DNA of 51,330 bases from positions 1-51,330 of the forward strand of contig JAILMN010000039.1 of assembly GCA_024692565.1 (NCBI GenBank), written 5' to 3'. Below are positions 1 through 8,079 of the stretch, one piece after another. Source of the DNA: Paludibacteraceae bacterium (GTDB lineage: Bacteria > Bacteroidota > Bacteroidia > Bacteroidales > Paludibacteraceae). The notes beneath the pieces were generated by a model that was not told the DNA's origin, searched no databases, and was given only the letters and a program-made list of their open reading frames with translations. Both the position numbers and the translations under genes were made by a program. The first letter of the stretch is position 1, and each line of letters opens with the position of its first letter.

Positions 1-404
1 AGTTATCAGAGGACGTGGGTAAGAAATATGAAGTATTTCCCAAAAGAAAAAAGTAAAAAGGATCAAGTAAAACACGCCAAGTGGGCAGTAGAATACAAGT
101 ACAATACAAGTCCGTGAGGAGACCGAACACCTTATGAGAAAGCCCCCATATATAGATAGACGTGGAGGGTAACGGAACACCATATTGAAAGCCCCCATTT
201 GAAAAGAGAGACCAGAGATTTGGATGTCGGGAGGTATAGACGGAGTTGGGGTTGGTTAAAGTCTTGTACAGAGGCGCGGAGTGTGGCGGCGGGGGATTGC
301 GCCAGGCGGAGGGAGATATGCGCGCCTGCGGCGCGCGAGAGGGCATAGCGGAGAGATAGCGGGGATATGCGAGGCGAGAGCGGAGAGAGCGCGGGAGAGA
401 GGCG
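1..404. other. Stretch without a recognisable intact gene
   Basis: I find no credible coding region here. Bases 112-203 carry two degenerate direct repeats. Bases about 262-404 are strongly purine-rich on the + strand (runs of GAG, GCG, GGAG) with low complexity and a short palindrome around GCGCGCC/GGCGCGC near 320-340. Short open frames in it are compositionally meaningless. The broken nqrA reading frame runs into this stretch from the right, so it may be rearranged or decayed sequence. Confidence 0.5.
112..203. repeat. Two degenerate direct repeats, period about 50 bases
   Basis: Around 112-152 and 162-203 the same block recurs: CGTG-AGG-, GAACACC, a short variable stretch, then AAAGCCCCCAT. 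The cores GAACACC..AAAGCCCCCAT start at 125 and 175. Origin unknown; not linked to any gene seen here. Confidence 0.5.
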
Positions 405-515
405 CTATGCGGCGGATATGCAAACACGGCGGCGAGAATATACGCTACCCAGCGTCTCAGCCGCCTGTCCCTCAAACGGAATGTCCAATCCACGTTTCAG
501 TTTGATTGTTTGCAT
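405..515 (-). pseudogene. nqrA: Broken nqrA: N-terminal fragment of Na+-translocating NADH-quinone reductase subunit A
   Basis: The minus-strand frame starts at ATG 515 and reads MQTIKLKRGLDIPFEGQAA, matching the characteristic NqrA start (IKLKKGLDI..G.A). After about 25 codons the similarity stops and the frame ends at TAG 407-405. NqrA is normally about 450 residues, so only the first 5% or so remains. A good promoter lies just upstream, so the 5' end of a once-functional nqr operon appears to be joined to unrelated low-complexity DNA. Recognition rests on a short motif; a chance match is unlikely given the promoter and start position, but cannot be excluded. Confidence 0.6.
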
Positions 516-550
516 AAAATGGTTAATATTAATTGATAATTTTGTTGTTT

Positions 551-590
551 TCGTCATGACGTCATATCGTCATTTCGACATTTCGACGAC
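551..590. repeat. Degenerate 8-base tandem array, five units
   Basis: Units TCGTCATG, ACGTCATA, TCGTCATT, TCGACATT, TCGACGAC follow one another in the leader of the broken nqrA. It is the one array in the window with an 8-base period. Confidence 0.7.
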
Positions 591-608
591 ACCCGCATAA
601 AAGCGGGT
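591..608 (-). promoter_or_regulatory. Hairpin at the 5' end of the nqrA leader
   Basis: ACCCGC (591-596) pairs perfectly with GCGGGT (603-608) around a six-base loop. On the minus strand it lies only a few bases downstream of the -7 element at 617-610, so it would form at the very 5' end of the transcript, a position typical of RNA-stabilising hairpins; it has no U tract and is not a good terminator. Confidence 0.4.
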
Positions 609-609
609 G

Positions 610-641
610 CAAAGGTACAGCTTTTTTTTGACATGTGCAAA
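610..641 (-). promoter_or_regulatory. Bacteroidota-type promoter of the broken nqrA
   Basis: On the minus strand, -33 TTTGC (641-637), a 20-base gap, then -7 TACCTTTG (617-610). This matches the sigma-ABfr consensus and points at the nqrA fragment. Confidence 0.65.
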
Positions 642-677
642 TATTTTTTGTATTTTTACAAAAAAAGTCTATAGCCC

Positions 678-708
678 TTGCATATTTCAAATAATTGTTG
701 TAATTTTG
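678..708 (+). promoter_or_regulatory. Promoter of glyA
   Basis: -33 TTG (678-680) and a perfect -7 TAATTTTG (701-708) with a 20-base gap. Transcription would start near 715, just before the ATG at 735, which supports that start over the TTG at 678 that lies inside the promoter. Confidence 0.7.
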
Positions 709-734
709 CAGCAAATTTGAAAAATTTGGATTTT

Positions 735-2015
735 ATGAATCGTGACAATGAGATTTTTGACGTTATTCGTCGTGAGCGGGAGCGTCAGACCAAAGGTATT
801 GAGTTGATTGCCAGTGAGAATTTCGTAAGTGACCAGGTGCTGGAAGCCATGGGAAGTGTGCTGACGAATAAGTACGCAGAGGGTTATCCGGGTCACCGTT
901 ATTACGGCGGTTGTGAGGTGGTGGATATCGCGGAGAATATTGCGCGTGATCGTTTGAAAAAACTGTATGACGCGGAGTATGTGAATGTGCAACCGCACAG
1001 TGGTGCGCAGGCGAATATGGCGGTATTCATGGCATGCCTGAAAGCCGGTGACACCTTCATGGGTTTGAATCTGAGTCACGGTGGTCACTTGAGTCACGGT
1101 TCAGCCGTTAATTTCTCAGGCCTGATGTTCAACGCAATCGGTTATGACTTGGATCCGGAGACGGGTCGTGTCAACTACGACGATCTGGAGTTGAAGGCGC
1201 GCACGCATAAGCCGAAATTGATTATTGCAGGTGCGAGTGCGTACAGCCGTGAGTGGGATTATGCGCGTATCCGTCGTGTGGCAGATGAGATAGGTGCAAT
1301 CTTCATGGTCGATATGGCTCACCCGGCGGGATTGATTGCGGCAGGATTGTTAGAGAACCCGCTGAAGCACGCGCATATCGTGACGAGTACGACGCATAAG
1401 ACTCTTCGCGGTCCGCGTGGCGGTATCATATTGATGGGCAAAGATTTTGACAACCCATGGGGAAAGACGACGCCGAAGGGTGAGATCAAGAAGATGAGTG
1501 CCCTACTCGACTCCGCTGTTTTCCCGGGTACGCAAGGTGGTCCGTTAGAGCACGTGATTGCGGCGAAAGCGGTGGCATTCGGCGAGGCGTTAAGTCCGGA
1601 GTTTACGGTTTACCAGAAGCAGGTGAAGAAGAACGCGGCGGTCATGGCGCAGGCATTCATGGACAAGGGTTATAAGGTGATTAGCGGCGGTACGGACAAC
1701 CACTCGATGTTGATTGACCTGCGTACGAAGTTCCCGGAGTTAACAGGCAAAGTAGCCGAGCAAGCGTTAGTGAGTGCTGATATCACGACGAATAAGAACA
1801 TGGTTCCGTTCGACAGCCGCAGTGCGTTCCAGACGAGCGGTCTGCGCTTCGGTACGCCGGCTATCACAACCCGCGGATTGAAAGACGATCAGATGCCGTG
1901 GATCGTGGAACTGATCGACCGCGTGCTGACAGATCCGACGAACGAAACTGTTATCGCGGCGGTTCGCGAAGAAGTTAACCGCGAGATGGTGAAACATCCG
2001 TTGTTTGCATGGTAA
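735..2015 (+). CDS. glyA: Serine hydroxymethyltransferase GlyA
   Basis: Cytosolic PLP enzyme that converts serine and tetrahydrofolate to glycine and 5,10-methylene-tetrahydrofolate, the main source of one-carbon units. The 426-residue product is full length for the family. Visible landmarks are LIASENF near the N-terminus, [11 protein letters not shown], the substrate-site stretch [20 protein letters not shown], and the PLP-lysine motif [14 protein letters not shown]. The ATG at 735 ([11 protein letters not shown]) is chosen because the promoter ends just upstream. A rho-independent-type hairpin follows. Single-gene unit. Confidence 0.98.
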   Translation: MNRDNEIFDVIRRERERQTKGIELIASENFVSDQVLEAMGSVLTNKYAEGYPGHRYYGGCEVVDIAENIARDRLKKLYDAEYVNVQPHSGAQANMAVFMACLKAGDTFMGLNLSHGGHLSHGSAVNFSGLMFNAIGYDLDPETGRVNYDDLELKARTHKPKLIIAGASAYSREWDYARIRRVADEIGAIFMVDMAHPAGLIAAGLLENPLKHAHIVTSTTHKTLRGPRGGIILMGKDFDNPWGKTTPKGEIKKMSALLDSAVFPGTQGGPLEHVIAAKAVAFGEALSPEFTVYQKQVKKNAAVMAQAFMDKGYKVISGGTDNHSMLIDLRTKFPELTGKVAEQALVSADITTNKNMVPFDSRSAFQTSGLRFGTPAITTRGLKDDQMPWIVELIDRVLTDPTNETVIAAVREEVNREMVKHPLFAW

Positions 2016-2019
2016 TAAA

Positions 2020-2052
2020 AAATCCTCAGCGCCGGGCTGAGGATTTATTTTA
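2020..2052 (+). terminator. Terminator between glyA and the AraC-type gene
   Basis: AATCCTCAGC (2021-2030) pairs perfectly with GCTGAGGATT (2036-2045), followed by TATTTT. The genes converge here and the A-rich side on the other strand means it can serve both. Confidence 0.85.
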
Positions 2053-2916
2053 TGCTTTCTTTTCCTTGCGGAATTGGTTCGGTGTGAGGCCGGTATGTTT
2101 CTTCGTATATTGGCAGAAGAAGCTGGCGTTGGGGAACTCCATGACGCGTGCAATCTCGCGTATCGGCATCTGCGTTTTGCGCAGGTAGTGCTTGAGTTCC
2201 GACACGGTAACCGAAGCAATCCATTCGCCGGCAGACCTTCCGCTTCGGTCTTTAGAGATTTCGGACAGATATTTCGGCGTGATGTTGAGTTGTTTCGCGA
2301 ACCATTGTACTTCACGTTGATGCGGATTTTTCTGCAGCAGGTGCGTGAAGATATTGAAGGTATAATCGCTCTGGGAAACCGAGTTGCGTTCAGTCTCTTT
2401 GTCACGCGGCAGGATTACTCGATCCAGGAAATGCAGCACTTCCATCGAAGCCGCACGTGCGAGGGACATGATGATTTGCTGGCGATACTCGGTCTGCTTG
2501 CGATTGAGTTGCAACGCAAAGAGGTGGAAATACGCTTCTCCCACTTCGATCACATCCTGCCCCACTTCGAAGATCGGGTGCTCCTTGAGGAACTCCTGTT
2601 TCTGCCACCAACGCGGCTCCACACGCATGTGCTCAAGCATGAGTTGCTCATAGGTAGCGGAATCGAGGGTAAGTTGCATGAATTCGAAGTCCGGCGAAGG
2701 TGCGTACGGACCGAGCTCCTGACTGAAGTCAGGCACACGCACAAAGAGATTGTCTTTGTTGATACGAATCTTCTCGCCATGATAGAATACGTCAATATAC
2801 CCGTCTTTGCACAACAAGATAGTGGCGGTAGCAGAAGCCGTGGTACGCGTTTCGCGACAAGTACGAAAGCCTTCCAACTCATCGGTAAGGAAGACAGAAT
2901 CTGTAAATAAAGTCAT
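2050..2916 (-). CDS. AraC-family transcriptional regulator
   Basis: 288-residue protein. The C-terminal ~100 residues form the two helix-turn-helix motifs of AraC proteins: AKQLNITPKYLSEISKDRSG and the terminal REIARVMEFPNASFFCQYTKKHTGLTPNQFRK, the classic A..F.....F...FKK..G.TP..FR signature. The N-terminal ~190 residues are probably a cupin-like sensory domain of the type common in Bacteroidota regulators; the ligand cannot be told. It has its own promoter, divergent from the DUF4837 gene, and ends in the hairpin shared with glyA. Target genes unknown. Confidence 0.9.
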   Translation of the reverse strand: MTLFTDSVFLTDELEGFRTCRETRTTASATATILLCKDGYIDVFYHGEKIRINKDNLFVRVPDFSQELGPYAPSPDFEFMQLTLDSATYEQLMLEHMRVEPRWWQKQEFLKEHPIFEVGQDVIEVGEAYFHLFALQLNRKQTEYRQQIIMSLARAASMEVLHFLDRVILPRDKETERNSVSQSDYTFNIFTHLLQKNPHQREVQWFAKQLNITPKYLSEISKDRSGRSAGEWIASVTVSELKHYLRKTQMPIREIARVMEFPNASFFCQYTKKHTGLTPNQFRKEKKA

Positions 2917-2959
2917 GGTATATTATGATTTTATTGTTTATTTCAGCAAAATTATGGTG

Positions 2960-2991
2960 CAAAAGTACAATATTTTTTTGAATCGTGCAAA
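2960..2991 (-). promoter_or_regulatory. Promoter of the AraC-type gene
   Basis: Minus strand: -33 TTTG (2991-2988), 20-base gap, -7 TACTTTTG (2967-2960). Confidence 0.7.
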
Positions 2992-3006
2992 TATTTTGTG
3001 ATTTTT

Positions 3007-3038
3007 TTTGCATATTTCGCGAAAAATGTGTAATTTTG
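3007..3038 (+). promoter_or_regulatory. Promoter of the DUF4837 gene
   Basis: -33 TTTG (3007-3010), 20-base gap, -7 TAATTTTG (3031-3038). The start at 3060 follows by about 20 bases, ruling out the longer open frame that begins at 2985. Confidence 0.75.
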
Positions 3039-3059
3039 CGGTCTAAAATCCTAATATTT

Positions 3060-4094
3060 ATGAGAAAAAGTATTCTTTTTGTGCTTTTAGCGCTTGTGAT
3101 GGTGAGTTGCGGAAGCGGTCACGATCGTTTATTAACTTCGGCGACGGGTTCGATTTACGAATGCTTGGTAGTGGGTAACGGTAATGTGCGTGAGTCGGTA
3201 GCTCAGACGATGGGTGCGGATATGTACGGTTTGCCTCAGATGGAGAGTTATTTCACGGTGACGCAAGTGCCGACGAATCAGTTCGATGATTTTCTGAAAT
3301 CAACGCGTAATATCTTGATTTTGGATATAAACGAGCATAAATACACGATGGTCAAGGTGCTTAAGTCTCGCGATGTATGGTCTGAGCCTCAGGCAGTTAT
3401 CCGCATTCAGGCTCCAAGTGAAGAAGCGTTGGCATCGTACTGGCAGGATAACGGAGAAGCGGTTCGTGAATGGTTCGTACGGGAAGAGTTAGCCCGTCAG
3501 ATTCGTTTCTATCGCGCGAACACGAATAAGGAAGCACGTGCAATATTGAATAAGCAGGGATATGATATATTGATTCCCGAGGACTTCATCCTCGTAGAAA
3601 GTATAAAGTTGAAAGTTGAAAGTTTAGAAGGTTCAGATTCCGTGGATGTGGTATGGTGCTGCAATAACAAGGGTCCGATGCGTAAGGATGTGGTTGTTTA
3701 CAGTTATCCGTACACGGCGCAGGAGCAATTCAGCAACGAGTCTATTATCGCTATGCGCGACGCGGTTTTGGGTCAATTGGTTAGCGGTCAAGTAGAAGGT
3801 AGTCACATGGGTACGGAGCACAAGCATTTTCCGCCTGTGACGCGTTCTGTTCCGGCTTTGCGTGATAGCGTAGGCGGATTCTATGCGGTAGAGACGCGCG
3901 GTTTATGGAAATTGTTGGACGGCGAAGCGATGGGTGGTCCGTTCGTTAACTTGACGCGTTTGGATCAGGTGAACGGTCGTGTGGTAACCGCAGAGGCGTT
4001 TTTGTTCGCTGCAGGTCAGAAGAAGCGCAATGCCACAAGGCAGTTAGAGGCTATTCTCTATACCTTAGAGATGCCCAACGAGCGCCAGCGATGA
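3060..4094 (+). CDS. DUF4837 family lipoprotein
   Basis: 344-residue protein with a lipoprotein signal (MRKSILFVLLALVMVSCGSG, lipobox VSC, lipidated Cys near residue 17), so it is expected on the periplasmic side of a membrane. The remainder matches the Bacteroidota family DUF4837 in length and in its conserved opening (LLTSATGSIYECLVV.). Function unknown. Around residue 183 the segment SIKLKVESLEG is encoded by a 7-base tandem array (AAAGTTG x3). Its last 37 bases overlap the 3' end of the convergent pnuC gene. Confidence 0.8.
   Translation: MRKSILFVLLALVMVSCGSGHDRLLTSATGSIYECLVVGNGNVRESVAQTMGADMYGLPQMESYFTVTQVPTNQFDDFLKSTRNILILDINEHKYTMVKVLKSRDVWSEPQAVIRIQAPSEEALASYWQDNGEAVREWFVREELARQIRFYRANTNKEARAILNKQGYDILIPEDFILVESIKLKVESLEGSDSVDVVWCCNNKGPMRKDVVVYSYPYTAQEQFSNESIIAMRDAVLGQLVSGQVEGSHMGTEHKHFPPVTRSVPALRDSVGGFYAVETRGLWKLLDGEAMGGPFVNLTRLDQVNGRVVTAEAFLFAAGQKKRNATRQLEAILYTLEMPNERQR
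3605..3625. repeat. Heptamer array inside the DUF4837 gene
   Basis: Three units AAAGTTG, AAAGTTG, AAAGTTT, within the coding region. Confidence 0.6.
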
Positions 4095-4756
4095 AGACCG
4101 TAGATGCAGTTGGCACACCAGAAGACATATTGCGCGGTCATGCAGTAATCGCCTGCCCGCAACCAGAGAATAACACTTAGTATATCCACCGCGAGCCATA
4201 TGAACCAATGTTCGCGGAAGACCATAATCATCAGTACCTGCGCCACGAGTGCAGGTATTGTTGTGAAAGCGTCCAAGTAAGGTTGTGTATCGTCTGTGAA
4301 GGCAGCAAGTCCCCACCCTACAAGCCATGAGACAAGGAGCGTTATAATAGCCATCGAAATGGCTACAGGGAGCGTCAGACGATGCGGAGAGATGGTTGTT
4401 TGATGTGTGATGTCTGATGTTTGATGTCTGATATTTTGACGCCAGACGAAGACGCCGTAGATCATGGTGATAAAATAATAGGCGTTGATGGCGAGTTCGC
4501 CGTAGAAGCGTTGCGTCCAGCAGAGGTAAGCATAAGTGATCACCTGACCGAAACCGAAGGCGAAAGTAAGTATTCTTCCTTGTGAGGCCAGGCAGACAGA
4601 GCAGACACCAAGGCAGCCTGAGAGCAGGCTGATGTATGATGTATGATGTATGATGTCTGATGTGTCAGGTGTAAGATGTAAGGTGATGAGAAAGGTGACG
4701 ACCTGGATGAGCAGGCCGCACGCAATAAAACTATAGTCAAAGACTTTGCGATTCAC
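4058..4756 (-). CDS. pnuC: PnuC-family nicotinamide mononucleotide/riboside transporter
   Basis: 232-residue inner-membrane protein with about seven hydrophobic segments. The family signature NAYYFITMIYGVFVWRQ in the middle and the C-terminal HWFIWLAVDILSVILWL followed by a tryptophan/arginine end (HRWR) fit PnuC facilitators, which import NAD precursors (nicotinamide riboside) for phosphorylation inside the cell. Start is GTG 4756, two bases from the stop of the preceding Ig-like gene, so it is the last gene of the operon. Two heptamer arrays lie in it and encode HHTSYISLL-like and TSDITHQTTI segments in the first extracytoplasmic region and the central linker, where the family tolerates length change. 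Confidence 0.88.
   Translation of the reverse strand: MNRKVFDYSFIACGLLIQVVTFLITLHLTPDTSDIIHHTSYISLLSGCLGVCSVCLASQGRILTFAFGFGQVITYAYLCWTQRFYGELAINAYYFITMIYGVFVWRQNIRHQTSDITHQTTISPHRLTLPVAISMAIITLLVSWLVGWGLAAFTDDTQPYLDAFTTIPALVAQVLMIMVFREHWFIWLAVDILSVILWLRAGDYCMTAQYVFWCANCIYGLHRWRSLGISKV
4401..4435. repeat. Heptamer array inside pnuC (1)
   Basis: Five units TGATGTG, TGATGTC, TGATGTT, TGATGTC, TGATATT, in a coding linker. Confidence 0.8.
4630..4688. repeat. Heptamer array inside pnuC (2)
   Basis: Eight units beginning TGATGTA x3, TGATGTC, TGATGTG, TCAGGTG, TAAGATG, TAAGGTG. The unit TAAGGTG recurs between queD and queE. Confidence 0.8.
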
Positions 4757-4758
4757 CG

Positions 4759-6519
4759 TTATTTTTTCTTGGTAGCAGCCGCTTGGATGAGTTCGCGCGG
4801 CTTGGCTTGCGTTTGCTCGATGGCGTTATAATCCCATTCTTCTTCAAAATCCCAGTTTGATTTGGTTTGAATCTTATTGGGGAAGTAATAGACGCGTTCG
4901 GGTTGCTGTTTGGTGTCCCAATTACCGGTTGTCCATTGTTGGTTCTCATCTTCGTCGATGTACATGCGGATGTAGTAACCGTCGGGTTTGAGGTACGGGA
5001 AATACGCTCCATCGGGTTGCGCGGCAGTTTCGCGTACCACTTGATCTTTGTTATTGAGTACTTGGACGCGTGCCTGCGGGTTAAACGGCGTTATCTTGAC
5101 GCGCAGCGTAGAGTAATCTTCGAGTTTTTTCACTTCGAAAGGATACGATCCGGCGATATGGCTGATGCCATAGGCATCATGGAAAGTAGCGCTATCTATT
5201 TGGAGCTCGTATTTGGCACCGGGTTTCCATTCGGTAAGGAGTTTGAGTTCCATAGGCAGCGTGTCGTACGGCATGAGTGTGTAGGCAACGGGCGTAAGGA
5301 TGGTATCGACACGTTCAAAGAGTCGGATAGAGGCTGTTTCGATAGTTGCCAGCGGTGTGGTACAGTTGATGCGCAGGGTGTCGTACAATTCGAATCCTTT
5401 GCGTGCGTTGGAACTTATCTCAAGCCGTCTGTTGCGGTTGGCTCGGTCTTGTGCCTCTTGTGCTTTAGCGGTTAGTCGCGGTGCTCTCCACACGGCGCGG
5501 ATGGTATCGACGGCCCATTCATAATTGAAGACGCTATCGGTTCGGCGATAGGTAGCTTCAAAGAAGAGTGTGTCTTGTTTGATGGATGCACTATCAAGCA
5601 GCCAGATTGCGAGTGTGTCGCCGTTTCGCGAAGGACGAATATGGTAGTTTAGACTATCGTTGAGTGCGCGTATCTGCGGCAGGCTGTCAGGCGCAGAGGA
5701 GAAGAGCACACGAATCAGGTGACGCTTGTCGCGTAGCGTGCGCTGCAGATAGAGCCGCTTCTGCTGCATTTTAAAAAGGAATAGTTGGGTGTGCTCGTGC
5801 GCATGTTCAGCGGTAGAGTCGGATAGTTGGGTCGTGTCCGGCGCTTGTGCCGTGACCAGTTCGTCTGCGAAGGCGATGGCTTCGCCGGGCGTGAAACGAT
5901 AGTCGCGGCTGACATCATCAACCGCATAGAGACGATAGGTTCCCGGACGCACATTACCGATGCGGAAATGGCCCGCAGAGTCGGTTTTAGCGATACGCAG
6001 GAAGGGTTCTTTGGTAAACGCCGAGTCGTGCATGTTCTCATGGATACCGACGAGGATACCGGGTTTGGGATTGAGGTCGTCTGCGCCATAGACCATTCCG
6101 TGTATCTCGAGCGTATCAATGGTAGGGCCGGTAGAGAAACAATAGGAGAAACCACGCACGGGGTTTTTCTCGGTATAGTCGCAAACGGCGTTGCCGAAAT
6201 CGAGCGTGTAGGTGGTACTGTCGCGCAAAGTATCGGCAAACTGGACAATCAGTTTTTTTCCGTAGATCTTGACATCCGGCGTTTTCTGTTGCGGCGGCGA
6301 CATGAGTAAGTTCGTAGCGATATTATCGAGTTGGAGATACTCATTGAACGTTATCTCAATTCGTTTGCCGGTGAAGTTGGTTGTACGGTCAAGAGGTTCG
6401 TATTCCACAGGAATAGGCGGAATCGAATCTTTCGGTCCTCCTTGCGGTCCGACACCTCTGTTGGCACAACCGGCCATGAGCAGAGCGAGGAATAGTATGC
6501 TATAGAGTTTTAATTTCAT
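4759..6519 (-). CDS. Ig-like domain-containing lipoprotein (Big_5/SbsA-like)
   Basis: 586-residue lipoprotein: signal MKLKLYSILFLALLMAGCAN with lipobox MAGC. Residues about 30-135 (IPPIPVEYEPLD.TTNFTGKRIEITFNEYLQLDN) match the SbsA/Big_5 Ig-like domain common to a Bacteroidota lipoprotein family; about residues 165-215 (GHFRIGNVRPGTYRLYAVDD) form a carboxypeptidase-regulatory-like beta-sandwich. The C-terminus ends in a lysine tract. Probably surface or periplasmic; exact role unknown. It overlaps the upstream deacetylase by 20 bases and ends two bases before pnuC. Confidence 0.8.
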   Translation of the reverse strand: MKLKLYSILFLALLMAGCANRGVGPQGGPKDSIPPIPVEYEPLDRTTNFTGKRIEITFNEYLQLDNIATNLLMSPPQQKTPDVKIYGKKLIVQFADTLRDSTTYTLDFGNAVCDYTEKNPVRGFSYCFSTGPTIDTLEIHGMVYGADDLNPKPGILVGIHENMHDSAFTKEPFLRIAKTDSAGHFRIGNVRPGTYRLYAVDDVSRDYRFTPGEAIAFADELVTAQAPDTTQLSDSTAEHAHEHTQLFLFKMQQKRLYLQRTLRDKRHLIRVLFSSAPDSLPQIRALNDSLNYHIRPSRNGDTLAIWLLDSASIKQDTLFFEATYRRTDSVFNYEWAVDTIRAVWRAPRLTAKAQEAQDRANRNRRLEISSNARKGFELYDTLRINCTTPLATIETASIRLFERVDTILTPVAYTLMPYDTLPMELKLLTEWKPGAKYELQIDSATFHDAYGISHIAGSYPFEVKKLEDYSTLRVKITPFNPQARVQVLNNKDQVVRETAAQPDGAYFPYLKPDGYYIRMYIDEDENQQWTTGNWDTKQQPERVYYFPNKIQTKSNWDFEEEWDYNAIEQTQAKPRELIQAAATKKK

Positions 6520-7129
6520 ATCCTTGTTGTTGCAACCACTCGATGGCTTGCGGTAGCACGGTTAACATGCGTTCGTTGGACTTGAGTGAGTCGTGAAAAT
6601 TGATGATCGAGCCGGGTCGCGTCTCGCGTTGGATCTGCTCCAGCATAGCTTGCGGCGTACGCATAGCTTCGTAGTCACGCGTGAGGATATCCCAGTAGAT
6701 GAGGCGATATCCGAGGCGGTGTAAGGCGATACGTTGACGAAGCGTCGCTTTGCCGTAAGGAGGACGGAACAATTGACGATTAGACGATTGACGAGGTACG
6801 ATTGATTGACGATTGACCGCATTCTCCCATTGGGCGACATTCGCCATGTATTGATGGAAAGGCGTGCTCCAACCTTTGAGATGATTGTAGGTATGGTTGC
6901 CAATCGCGTGTCCGGCTTGGACAACTTGCGCGAAGATATCCGGGTGTTTGTCGATATTCTCGCCGACCATGAAGAAAGTTGCCTTGATATGATAGCGGTC
7001 GAGAATAGCGAGCACTTTAGGCGTCACTTCGGGAATGGGTCCATCGTCGAAAGTGAGATAAACCGCCTTCCCCGTACGGAAGATGCCGTACGGGTAGAGC
7101 GTTTGCCATATGTCACGCAGTTTTACCAA
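6500..7129 (-). CDS. Polysaccharide deacetylase family protein (NodB domain)
   Basis: 209-residue cytosolic-looking enzyme without signal peptide. The NodB fold motifs are present: TFDDGP (metal Asp), GNHTYNH (metal His pair HxxxH), RPPYG, and the C-terminal IINFHDS. These enzymes remove N-acetyl groups from peptidoglycan or chitin-like polymers using a metal ion. Start appears to be TTG at 7129 (MVKLRDIW..), overlapping the stop of the ROK gene by 7 bases; no better start is in frame. Residues encoded by an imperfect heptamer array (NRQSIVPRQSSNRQ) sit between motifs. Confidence 0.9.
   Translation of the reverse strand: MVKLRDIWQTLYPYGIFRTGKAVYLTFDDGPIPEVTPKVLAILDRYHIKATFFMVGENIDKHPDIFAQVVQAGHAIGNHTYNHLKGWSTPFHQYMANVAQWENAVNRQSIVPRQSSNRQLFRPPYGKATLRQRIALHRLGYRLIYWDILTRDYEAMRTPQAMLEQIQRETRPGSIINFHDSLKSNERMLTVLPQAIEWLQQQGYEIKTL
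6772..6817. repeat. Imperfect heptamer array inside the deacetylase gene
   Basis: Units based on ATTGACG (ATTGACG, ATTAGACG, ATTGACG, AGGTACG, ATTGATTGACG, ATTGACC) inside the coding region. Confidence 0.65.
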
Positions 7130-8079
7130 GCTAACGAAGATGCGCCGAGGATGGCGGCATCAGAGTCTTTGAGGACGGAGATGGAAACAGGTATTTTGCC
7201 TTTCCATATCGGCATGAGGTTAGCATCCAAAGCTTCGCGAATCGGGTCCATGATCCAGTGTCCGGATTTGGTAAGTCCGCCGAAGAGGATGATGGCCTCG
7301 GGTGAAGAGAAATGGACGAAGTCTGCCAGTTTTTCTCCCAAAAGACGACCGGTGTAGTCGAAGATCTGTTTCGCTACGAGGTCACCTTTCTCTGCTGCAT
7401 CGAACACATCTTTAGATGTGATGTGGTCGATATCCTTCACTTCGCGCAGGAGTGTCGGTTGCGTAGTAGCGGTCACGATCTCTTTGGCCGTACGCGCTAC
7501 ACCTGTAGCCGAAGCATAGGCTTCGATGCAACCTTTCTGGCCGCAACCGCAGAGACGTCCGTTACCGGAATGATCGATCTTACAATGGCCGAGTTCACCT
7601 GCGAAACCGTCATGTCCGTACAGCAGTTTACCATCGATGACGATACCTGATCCTACGCCGGTACCAAGTGTGATGACGATGAAGTTCTTCATACCTCGTG
7701 CCGAGCCGTATATCATCTCGCCTTGTGCCGCTGCGTTCGCATCATTGGTGATCGTACATTTGACACCCATTCGTTCGCTGATGAGTTTGGCAAACGGCAC
7801 CACACCTTTCCACGGGAGATTCGGTGCTTGTTCGATGCAACCTGAATAGAAATTGGCATTCGGTGCGCCACACCCTACTCCAACGATATCTGCCATCGAG
7901 AGTCCTTCGTCTGCGACGAGTTGTTTGAGTCCTGCGCAGAGCACATCGCAGTACTCGTCGATGTCAGGGTACTGCTGCGTAGGAAGGGAATTACTGCGAA
8001 GAACCTGTCCTTCTTCATTAACCAGACCGAACTTGGTGCCTGTTCCGCCCAAGTCGATTCCTAAAGCGTACTTTTTCAT
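7123..8079 (-). CDS. ROK-family sugar kinase, probably glucokinase
   Basis: 318-residue cytosolic kinase. ATP-binding motif GIDLGGTGTKFGLV at the N-terminus, catalytic TNDANAAAQGE, GELGH plus the zinc motif CGCGQKGCIEAYAS of ROK kinases, and a second phosphate motif (LGTGVGSG). Length and order are as in bacterial glucokinases; substrate is inferred, N-acetyl-sugar kinases being the alternative. It overlaps DPP IV by 4 bases (ATGA) and the deacetylase by 7. Confidence 0.92.
   Translation of the reverse strand: MKKYALGIDLGGTGTKFGLVNEEGQVLRSNSLPTQQYPDIDEYCDVLCAGLKQLVADEGLSMADIVGVGCGAPNANFYSGCIEQAPNLPWKGVVPFAKLISERMGVKCTITNDANAAAQGEMIYGSARGMKNFIVITLGTGVGSGIVIDGKLLYGHDGFAGELGHCKIDHSGNGRLCGCGQKGCIEAYASATGVARTAKEIVTATTQPTLLREVKDIDHITSKDVFDAAEKGDLVAKQIFDYTGRLLGEKLADFVHFSSPEAIILFGGLTKSGHWIMDPIREALDANLMPIWKGKIPVSISVLKDSDAAILGASSLAW

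Noticed and set aside
281..600. Open frames of 74 and 77 codons near the left edge
   Set aside because: They lie in purine-rich low-complexity sequence and run antisense to the nqrA start; residue make-up (Arg, Gly, Ala) reflects composition only.
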